Source: Malachius bipustulatus (taxonomy: Eukaryota; Arthropoda; Insecta; Coleoptera; Melyridae). Taken from it: DNA of 64,000 nt. Under the pieces are notes generated by a model, which was not told the DNA's origin, ran no database searches, and saw nothing but the letters and a program-made list of their open reading frames with translations. The stretch spans positions 92,562,186 to 92,626,185 of the forward strand of contig OU342630.1 of the NCBI GenBank assembly GCA_910589415.1. Reading direction: 5' to 3'. Below are positions 55,163 through 64,000 of the stretch, in pieces (positions within the stretch are counted from its first letter, which is position 1; each line of letters starts with the position of its first letter). Position numbers and translations under genes: made by a program.

Positions 55163-56729
55163 AGGCAGGGTCGCCATGTGATAAACTCGCAGGATCGCTT
55201 TGTGATAAACTGGGATGTTGTGTTGATTGGGATTAACTGAGGATAATAATTGGTCTGTTGCTTTCATGTCAGGATAATTAAAGGTGATTGGGTTTTCAGT
55301 GGTTTATTCATAACACTAAAAAACTACAAAAGAACGGTTGTCTTAATCTAATAATTCCCTAATAATACTCACATAATGATTACTTCTAATTCTAATTACA
55401 ATAATTGATTGATCTTGGACAGAATCAATTATACAGGGTGTCCGGAAATTGTGAGCAAAAAATTAAGGGGGTGATTCTTCTTGATGAAATATTGCCAAAA
55501 GTATCAATAATTTTTTTTCGAAAAATCAAAAAGAAGAAAGTTATAAGCCTCCAAAGTTAATTTTTTTAAATCAATATTTTTTATAACTTTTTTTCTAGTG
55601 TACGGATTTTCTTAAAATTTGACACACTTTCCACTGATGTTGCTTGGCATCCTTGGTCCAAATTAGACTTGAATCCCTCGAAATCAAGAGGCCTTGACTG
55701 CACTTGACCTTCAGAAAAGGCCTATAACTTTTTTCGTAATATTTTTTTCTGAGTTTTGAAGACGCACAATTGAAGAACATGAAGAACTCTTTGGAAAAGG
55801 TCCTCTTTGTCCATCACGATAAAATGACCTGTTTCCGAGTAAAACTGTTTTAAAAATTTGCTTGCACTAAAATTGATCACCATAAATTATGATCATTTTG
55901 CAACAACACCAAAGCATGCTTTGGAAACAGCTGCAGGGCTGCCTAGTTATGTACAAAACAGAGACATTCGACTATAAATAGACTTGGAAATGATTTTTTT
56001 TTTTAATGAAAAAAAAATTTAATCATTTTTTTTTAAATAAAATAATAAAATAGTTTTATAAAAAAATAAATTGCTGTCAAAATGAAATCCAAAGCAAACG
56101 TCTTGTTTCCTAGGCAACCCTGCAGCTGTTTCCAAAGCATGCTTTGGTATTGTTGCAGAATGATCATTTATGGTGATCAATTTTAGTGCAAGCAAATTTT
56201 TAAAACAGTTTTACTCGGAAACAGGTCATTTTATCGTGATAGATAAATAGGACCTCTTCCGAATATTTCTTCATGTTCTTCAATTGTGCGTCTTCAAAAC
56301 TCAGAAAAAAATATTACAAAAAAAGTTATAGGCCTTTTTTGAAGGTCAAGGGCAGTTAAGGCCTTTTGATTTTCAATGATTCAATTCTAATTTGGACCAA
56401 GGATGCCAAGCAACATCAGTGGCAAGTGTGTCAAATTTTAAGAAAATCCGTACACTAGAAAAAAAGTTATAAAAAAATATCGATTTAAAAAAATCAACTT
56501 TGGAGGCTTATAACTTTCTTCTTTTTGATTTTTCGAAAAAAAATTATTGATACTTTTGGCAATATTTCATCAAGAAGAATCGCCCCCTTAATTTTTTGCT
56601 CATAATTTCCGGACACCTAGTTCAATGCCAGTGTTATTGCTTACCGTTAGTCAGCATTATCGTAAGGTTTATCACATGGCGACCCTGCCAGTTTATTACA
56701 TGGCGATCCTGCGAGTTTATCAAATGGTT
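55163..56729. mobile_element. Outer inverted repeat around the foldback MITE
   Basis: ggcagggtcgccatgtgataaactcgcaggatcgctttgtgataaact at 55163 on returns inverted at about 56662-56729, where the words ttatcacatggcgaccctgcca and catggcgatcctgcgagttt occur. The short unit (tcgccatgtgataaact) is itself repeated within each arm. The MITE 55432-56619 sits inside. Confidence 0.7.
55432..56619. mobile_element. Foldback MITE, about 1.19 kb, arms of about 530 bp
   Basis: The element is almost wholly one inverted repeat: tacagggtgtccggaaattgtgagcaaaaaatt... and ...aattttttgctcataatttccggacacc. Arms pair through aagcatgctttgg and gcagggctgcc/ggcaaccctgc near the centre, with an A/T-rich loop at about 55990-56090. 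The right tip has lost part of the terminal CCTGTA. Confidence 0.9.
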
Positions 56730-56779
56730 TTCATTGATCTTCTTTGTCATTTGATCTAATGTTTTTCAAAGAGTTCCTT

Positions 56780-57010
56780 GCTGGTGTTATAATTAGACGT
56801 ATATGGTCAATAGTGGTTCGTTTTTCATGCGTCCTCCCAAATGACAGTCCAGGAATTCAATGAACGAGACCTTGAAGGCCATTGCATCTGGCCCGAAAGT
56901 GTCTATCCAAAAATTTTTAAATTGAGTGATCCCGGACAAGATACTCTAGCGTTATGTAATCGGCCACCGTCTTGTTGAAACCATCCATGCGTGACGTTAA
57001 AATTGTAATA
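56780..57010 (-). pseudogene. Tc1/mariner-related transposase fragment
   Basis: The minus strand reads THGWFQQDGGRLHNARVSCP (about 56990-56930), the usual WFQQDGA-H block with the second catalytic Asp. After stops and shifts it continues MQWPSRSRSL and GRMKNEPL, matching the (P)WPxRSPDL...LWGxxK region of this transposase group. The frame is broken at several places. Confidence 0.6.
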
Positions 57011-57953
57011 ATAATGTGAAAAAATCCTGTGTAGCTTATTCATCTCGGAAAAGTCTCTTCTACAGGTAAAATGCAAATAGAGAATTTTTTTTATGAGAAA
57101 GCAGAAATAATTTCCACTCGCTTGAAATATATAATAAAACGTTATCCAGCAGGAGATATCCCACTTCAGCAAGTTTGTTGCATTCAGAGGTTAGTCGTAG
57201 AATAAAACTTTTTCAATGCTCTCATTGGAAGATATCACTAAATCAATGGAAAGAGATTTTTTTATTTTACACAGTAATTAGGTATTATTATCCTAGGCCC
57301 CAAATATAAATCAAAACGGTTGTAACAAAAATATTATCTGCTCTTATTTGAGTTTAATAACTGTGGATAAATCGGTAAAAATTTTGAGATGGTATGAAGC
57401 CACAATTATTATTACATTTAGGTATATGATACATAACGTATATTGATGCGTAACCTTATATCATTTAAAATGTTAGTCATATCGAATACTCAAAATAATA
57501 TTTTTATAGACAAGAATAGCTTTTATTTTATGTACTCATATAACTCACTTTCAGTTTACTTTCAAGAATTTATATTTGCGATATTAAATTGCTTCAATGA
57601 GGATAGTGGTTCGGTGGATCATTCCGTAAATTGTTCCGGAAATCTAAAGCATTAAAACGTTGACTGTTGGATGTATGACTGAATAAAACTGTTTAAAGAT
57701 TCATGCAAATAGGCGAAAGGAATCGACCAATCGGTACAAAGAGTGTTTCATTGTTTTTTAACAAACCTTCAAAAATTTATAAGAAAGTGGGAATATGTAG
57801 ACACTTCTCATGCAGTGCTACGACTGGACTAAGAATCGTTAATAATATATTTATGTTTCCTTTTCCTCTACCTATATACACAAGGTGTGTCCCAAATAGT
57901 CTTTTCTAAGCTTTACTTGTTAAAGACAAAAATGTGAACTTTCAACGATTAGC
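57011..57953. other. AT-rich stretch without a recognised gene
   Basis: ORFs at 57443 and 57703 show no domain. A MITE-like end acacaaggtgtgtccc lies at about 57880. Confidence 0.3.
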
Positions 57954-58145
57954 TTGGAAATTCAAAGAGAGGTGCTAACTGTAAAATTTTTGAACAAAAT
58001 TTTGCACGGCAATGTTTATTGCATAGGTATTTCTGTTATCTTGTCAGAAATCGATTTCTACCTTCCTCGAATTGCCTCACGCCCGAGTGACGTTTTCTAC
58101 AACCTAAACTGCGAGATCATCTATACTAGGAAGCACATGACATAG
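57954..58145 (+). pseudogene. LINE ORF2 C-terminal fragment
   Basis: The open frame EVLTVKFLNKILHGNVYCIG...IDFYLPRIASRPSDVFYN matches the terminal pattern of jockey/CR1-type ORF2 (FL.kll.g.id....l..i.f.vPr...R....f). It ends at TAG just before the RT fragment that follows, so two truncated LINE pieces lie head to tail. Confidence 0.5.
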
Positions 58146-59135
58146 TTGCCGTTTCGCTAACACATCTCATAAATAAAATGTTTCAATCTGGAATATTTCC
58201 AAAACTTTTGGAAATAAAAAATTTCCAAAGTAAAAATAAATAAAAAACTTTTGGAAATATCACGAAAGATCCCAGGTCACAATAAAGTGCCAACTGAGGA
58301 ATTTTCCAGATTCCGTCCGATTTCCATAATATCGGCCATCGCTAAAATACTGGAGGTCGCACTGGAGAAACGACTAACTGCATTATTGAACACATACAAC
58401 ATTCTTACTCCCCAACAATTCGGCTTTAGGAAGGGCCATTCCACAGCTGAGACTGTTGCTACGATGGTAGGACTTTTGAGTCGAGAACTTATGTCTCGGG
58501 TGTTATGGGGACCTCTGCATTGCCCAATCCACTACCTTGGAGAAAGATGGAATATTACGGTAGCCAACCACCGTGGGCAATGGGCAATCAAGTTTGCGCT
58601 ATATTAAATTTGGAGTGTCTCAGGGATCTGTTCTGGGCTCGGTGCTGTTCTTGTTGTTTATCAACTATCTCTCGGCGAACATTTCGAATGTGCTCACATG
58701 CATGCTTGTATGAGAACGACACTACTTTTATCTGTCAAGCTGACCAGATAAGCTTGAGAGACTGGTAAGCTCAAGAGAGAGCTTACCAGAGTTGAGGAAG
58801 AAGCTCTTCGGTCTGCAAGGAAGTGGTTTACTTCCACAAAAAATTAGATTCAACATAACTCAGCATGTTACCTTCCTAGGCATTGATACGAACACGTCTT
58901 CCTGAGGGTATTTACCTCATTGCCAGACTACAAAGCTTCTTACCGGGGGCATTGCTCAGAAGTGTGTATGTTTCCCTGTTCTAGTCACACATGGCCTAAT
59001 GGTATTCGCATATGGGGCTCCTTAACACACGCCGCCAATGTCCTTGTCCAACAGAAGAGAGTGATGAGAATCATTGCAGGTGTTCGTTAACTAAAGAATA
59101 CTAAGCCTATATACCGTATCTTTTTTTATGCGAGG
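58146..59135 (+). pseudogene. Degraded LINE reverse transcriptase
   Basis: Plus-strand pieces in order: INKMFQSGIFPKLL (58160), a small internal insertion, then FSRFRPISIISAIAKILEVA (58303), TPQQFGFRKGHSTAETVA, after a gap FGVSQGSVLGSVLFLLFINY (58610), HVTFLGIDTN, and a final SHMAYGIRIWGS/VQQKRVMRIIAGV region (58985-59090). These are the standard RT blocks of jockey/CR1-type LINEs. There is no intact YxDD box, and frames shift often. Confidence 0.75.
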
Positions 59136-60101
59136 TCCTGATCATTGAACACCTCAACAGAGATAATCTTGTAAGTAATAGTGACTGTCACCTGTACAAA
59201 ATACAAGAAAAGGATAACGTTTGACTCCCGAAAGTTAGGCTATGCCAAACGCAGAAACACTGGAGTTACCTTGCGATGAGTGTGTGTGTTATTCTCTATA
59301 GAGAAGTTATTGCCATGCCTGTTCCTTAAGTTATATCATCTAAGATTTGGGATATATTATGCCATTTATGTGACGACTTGGTACATGTTCTTATAAAAAT
59401 TATCGTAACCAATTACAATTATTCAATTTTCAGACTGGTTTCTTCAGGAACTACAGAGACTGAGGAGTGGCCCCTTACTAATAATGCTAAGAGGATTGAC
59501 TTGTCTTGTAAGTTATTAGGGTTACGGGTTCGAGAGGCCCGTGTGGCCTAGCAATCCCGAAAATAGCACCGCAGGAGAAAATTTTTTCATAGTTCAAGGT
59601 CGTGCAATTTTATAGCACCTGACGATTTTCTCATAGTGAAAAAATGTCTTTCTTTTAATAATTTATCAGGATATGAAAATCGTAGCATCGGCTATAATGA
59701 GCTGCTAAAAATATCCACAGATTTTTGAAACCAGGTTAAAAAGACCGTTTTTTCATAGTTTAAGGTCACGCAATATTCACAGCAGCTAGAAATTTCTGAA
59801 AACGGAAAAAAAATTTCCCTGTTTATTTTTTTCAAGATGCTTTATATGACGTGACACTGTTACTACGTCTGAGGCATACTGACAAAATATGAAATATGCA
59901 TAGAAATTAAATTTTGCATTGTTTTGGTTTTTATGTTTTATCTGAGTACCTACCTATTTGAAATGGCCAACCAACAAATTCTAAAATTTAAGCTTAGAAA
60001 GCTTTAACAAGTATTAGATTCGGTTGGCAAAGATTAGCAATTTAAGGATATCATTGACTTCTCATAAAGTCCATTTTATTAGCCTTTAACGAAATACTTA
60101 C
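59136..60101. other. Stretch without a recognised gene
   Basis: A diverged direct repeat (ttttttcatagttcaaggtcgtgcaattttatagc and ttttttcatagtttaaggtcacgcaatattcacagc) lies at about 59584 and 59750. No coding signal. Confidence 0.4.
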
Positions 60102-60248
60102 GCCCGTATTCACAAACGATAATTTCCTAAACAATTACGTAATCAATTATCCCCATCTCATTCTATTGCAAAAAAACTGCATATCTCCATCTCACTCATT
60201 TAAATAATTACGTAATTATTTAGGAAATTATCGTTTGTGAATACGGGC
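60102..60248. mobile_element. MITE, 147 bp, PIF/Harbinger-like TTA target
   Basis: gcccgtattcacaaacgataatttcctaaacaattacgtaat at the left is mirrored by attacgtaattatttaggaaattatcgtttgtgaatacgggc at the right. TTA flanks both ends, offset by one base, which fits a three-base target duplication. Confidence 0.82.
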
Positions 60249-62008
60249 ATTAGGACTAAATATGAATTTTATTATTACGGTACTTACTTACATCATAGAA
60301 ACTTAATAAGTTTGCCAACTGTCAAACGCTTTTACTACGCGAGATATTATACTCATCTAATATATTCAACAATAAAGTTATTTTAAATCCTTTGTTCACA
60401 TATATTATTTATTATATAACTTAGTATAGGCACGTGTAATCATTTGTTTATTACTCTTTGTAAAATTAATACTTTTCATATAACGTGGTTAAAATACCGC
60501 ATGTGACACAGTTAGTCCTTCGTCTTACCGAAGAATAGTAGCTTTACGATATTCTCTTATATGTATATGTTTTTTATTAATTTATTAGTTTGCGAACAAA
60601 AAGCATCATAAACTACTAAGCTACTAAACACTAACGAGTAAAAGCATGCAGTAAAATTTATTTAAATTGCTTTTTATTTTTTCTCTTATCGAAGGTAGAT
60701 CTTAAACTGTCTCAGATCAGGTTCCATGGAATGACGTCTGCATGAAAATGGAAGCTTAATTTGGAATCTAAAACTGCTGACAGTTTTGAATGAACTCAAA
60801 TCAGACCCCTACCATTAGTACAAGCCCTTTGACAGTTTAAGTAAATCGTCGCCATTCTCAAGTACTGGCCTAACTGACAAGCATGTGAATATTTAAACAG
60901 TCTGTGGAAAAACTTATATGCGATAACTTCATAATCATAAGTCACTCACATGCATGAACTCGTTTTCTATTCTCCTCTAAGATTTTTCTGCTCATGAGAC
61001 ATGCAAAGAAATGCGTCACATTATAATTTCGAGAATCGTCAGAAAAACATTTGCGTCCCTATATCATTATCGACTAAGCATAAACAAGATCCCAAGCAAA
61101 TTCCAAATTCCTCTTCAGTGATTCTTTCGCGACTCTCACCAGAAGCAGTCTGTTCAACATGCTTTCACAACTGTTCACAACGAATACATTTGGGCTGACA
61201 GCCAGAATGCTCTCATGCCAGAAGACAATGCGTTTATCGATGATAAACGACTGGGCTGTTGACACTTGAAAATGAGCTGCTACCCTTTCATATTCTTTCA
61301 TATTTTTTCAGACAATATCCAATTAGACAGATGTAGGTACCTAATTATGTATACGTTACATTTTTCTCCGAAATACTTTTTGAGTTCCTCCAAGATGGCA
61401 CTCTAGCGAGAAGGTATACTCCACTATTATGCCTGCTAGAGGGTACATTGGCGATTGTGCCTCTACCAACTTTGGTAATTAATGCAGACAAATGCTAATC
61501 TGACTGATCTTTTTTTTAGTGTGGGGTCGGTCGCTGAAATGATGTCCTCATGTGGCCTCTAAGATTTTCCGACCATAATCCCAGGGATTTCACAGTATGG
61601 AAGCCCACTCAATTATTGTTACAGCGGATAATTGCTAAGGAATCAGGCATGCCTTTCATGGAAAATTTTTAAAATTAATTTTAGTTTAATTTTTATTAAT
61701 ATTAGATATATTTTTGGCTATGATTGTGCATAGTAAAAATACGATTCAAGAAAAGCTGTCATGTAAAAACTGTCTAACCAGTTCAATTCATTATCTGGTG
61801 TAGTTAAAACATTTCAGAGCCAAATTGAACTATAGATGATAAGAATGGGAACATACTCACCTCCCTACTTTTTTTTCGTCAAATTTCACTCGACATAATT
61901 GTAAAAAATTTTGGCAAAGCAAACAAATGCAAAAGTTCATCAGATGAGTGACAATAATTGTTTTTGATTGTTAAATTGTTAATAATAATAAATAACTAAC
62001 AGCAGGTA
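60249..62008. other. Stretch without a recognised gene
   Basis: AT-rich. ORFs at 61001-61198 (plus) and 61074-61301 (minus) overlap and neither shows a domain. Confidence 0.35.
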
Positions 62009-62199
62009 GCTCATTAAGTTAACGGGCAGATTTCTGTGGCCATTTCTGAAGAAGGTATCGAGTCTAAGTGGAATTTTTTTTTAAATTTACCCATTCTTGA
62101 CATGAAAGTACCTAATTACAAGAATGTTAATAAAAGTCATTTGACGTCGAAATTAGCTTCAAAAACGAGCACAGAAATCTGCCCGTTAGCCTAATGAGC
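62009..62199. mobile_element. MITE, 191 bp, 30-bp TIRs
   Basis: gctcattaagttaacgggcagatttctgtg and its near-perfect inverse cacagaaatctgcccgttagcctaatgagc bound an AT-rich, non-coding core. Confidence 0.85.
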
Positions 62200-62240
62200 C
62201 TTTATAATACTGACTGTAAGTATGATAATCTCAGACAACA

Positions 62241-62501
62241 ATTGAACCCTATGCTGCAACAACGTTGTAAGTGCAAAAAGTAAATTTTGGGGGAAGTCGA
62301 AATAAACATTTTTTTGTGAACCAATAGAGTATATCAGCTTACAAACATTAATATATTAATTACTTATATTCATTAATTAACATTAATATATTAATGTTTG
62401 TAAGCTGATATACTCTATTGGTTCACAAAAAAATGTTTATTTCGAGTTCCCGCAAAATTTACTTTTGGCACTTACAACGTTGTTGCAGCATAGGGTTCAA
62501 T
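62241..62501. mobile_element. Near-perfect palindrome (foldback element), 261 bp
   Basis: Arms of about 118 bp, from attgaaccctatgctgcaac to caaacattaatatattaat, mirror each other with very few mismatches around a loop of about 21 bases. The element begins 41 bases after the MITE 62009-62199. As a single strand it would fold into one long hairpin. Confidence 0.9.
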
Positions 62502-64000
62502 TATTGGCGTCGTCATTACGCTCTTCTTCCAAATAATAATTATTGTCTTCCATTGGTAAAGTAGCCATGCTGTTCATTATGATCCATATAAAGAATACAT
62601 TAATCCTGTTAATAATTTCATTTTAACCTACACAAGAGAGAAGAGGCAAAATAATTCTTGGAAATTTACTACTACTTACATTATTTTCTTTCTCATATTG
62701 CATGCATAAATTACTGCAAGGTGTAAAGTACCTATCCACCTAGATTAAGGAAAGCTCGTTCTAGACTTCAATAAAAAAACAACTGGAACAAAGGTAGTCT
62801 AAAAATAGAAAAAGGTAGCAGGGTCATTTGTACAATCTAATATACCGTGTTCCTATAGGTCTGCAAACAATGCTTGAGGCCCACTTTTTGGCTTAGTGGA
62901 ATATTTCAAGTTTCGGGCTAAAATTACCATCAAGCCATTCAGATCGCTTCCAAGATAGCGACCGATAACGTGTATAACGTGCAAATTTATAGCCTGAATA
63001 ATAATTAAGATAGAAAATCTTGTATCTTAATGATACTTAGCATTCAATTCAATTATGGGAGGTGAAATTTGATGAGATAACAGTTCCTGCTGATCTGAGG
63101 GGTAAACTTGAAATTAATAAATTCATCATATTGTTATACTTTGATAAAGAAACAATATACACATCTAAGTATAATTCACAAATACACTTATACAGGGACT
63201 TTCAAGACTGGTCATAGGGAAAATTAATTGAAAACCACACACTTGCTGATTGCTGATTCCAATGCTAACAAAAAGGATGAAAAATGGAAGTGGGAGGAAT
63301 TTTGCACATCATGTATCCAACCCCTTTTGCAATACTTACTAAATTCTGTAAAATATTTATACCTCGGTATAGAAATTGTCTGCAGTATCTGACGTTACTA
63401 AAAAAAATCGATTAGTCCAAAATAGTTTTTAGTTATAGACACTACGACCCTGTATAAAACCCAGCTTCGATTTTTTTTTATCGCGCACGGTTCTGGCTAC
63501 ACAGACCCAGACGGCAGTGACGCCTCACCCTGTATAGGTGAAACACCAAAGGGGGGTTTCCTGTATATATTTTTTCTGGTCCTCATGCTGGGTTTGGTAC
63601 TTGGCAGATGTGAAATTATTTTCATTGTGTCATTTTTAATTCCTAAAGTCAAGAGTACCTATATTATACGAATATGACCTCAAAAATTGAAAACTTTTCA
63701 TAGGCAACCCTATGTACCCCTATGTTTGCAATAAAATTATCTGCCAGGTTCCAGGTTCACAGTGCAAACTGCATTACACGTGTCAAGCAGCACACTATTT
63801 TACAGCACTTCAAATTCAGGTAGTTTTTCCATGAAGATGAGTTATGAGTCGGAAACAAGGAATGTGAGATCCACAAAAGTACCCCCAACCCTGTTTCTGA
63901 AAAGTTAGCCATTGTTTGAACAAGATAATGTACCTAATTTGAAAATTCAACTTGATATAAGTAATGTGCGATCTATTTTTTTTTTTTTTTGTAGCACCTA
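62502..64000. other. Window end, no gene recognised
   Basis: AT-rich. MITE-end words (tacaggga at about 63192, ccctgtata at about 63450, caccctgtata at about 63528) suggest one or two decayed elements at 63190-63540, but I could not pair their arms. Confidence 0.35.

Overview
This looks like nuclear DNA from an insect. It is AT-rich, with intron-split genes and dense nested transposons of arthropod type: BEL/Pao and Ty3/gypsy LTR elements, CR1/L2- and jockey-like LINEs, Tc1/mariner remnants, and many foldback MITEs ending in TACAGGGTG. I could not settle the insect order.

The only host gene I can support is a Kv2 (Shab) voltage-gated potassium channel on the minus strand. Its 5' coding part lies in four exons (14540-14297, 7596-7376, 5944-5707, 5653-5454). 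They join in frame to 248 residues: a Gly/Pro-rich N terminus and the whole T1 tetramerisation domain with the zinc motif HX5CX20CC. The membrane-spanning part was not seen and should lie left of the window. A BEL/Pao element in the same orientation (1 to about 3128, cut by the window edge) sits in the next intron. The first coding exon also carries a 19-codon upstream ORF in the frame of the main ORF.

From about 14.5 kb rightward I see no convincing host exon. In order the region holds: an inverted pair of Tc1-like transposase 3' halves (14.9-15.9 kb); MITEs (16.2-16.7 and 19.9-20.8 kb); a LINE tail (20.8-21.5 kb); a young non-autonomous LTR element with two identical 256-bp LTRs and large tandem arrays but no gag or pol (22355-28045); a LINE tail (29.6-30.2 kb); a three-level nest of foldback element, MITE and near-complete LINE (35.4-41.1 kb); another MITE (41.6-42.4 kb); and a foldback element split by a near-complete gypsy element (42.8-49.1 kb). 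The gypsy element has 284-bp LTRs differing at one base, a TTGT target duplication and two in-frame stops.

From 51 kb to the end there are more MITEs and foldbacks (51.6-52.0, 55.2-56.7, 60.1-60.2, 62.0-62.5 kb), a short tandem repeat, transposase and LINE debris, and long stretches where I recognise nothing. The window therefore records layered transposition, and several insertions can be dated relative to each other.
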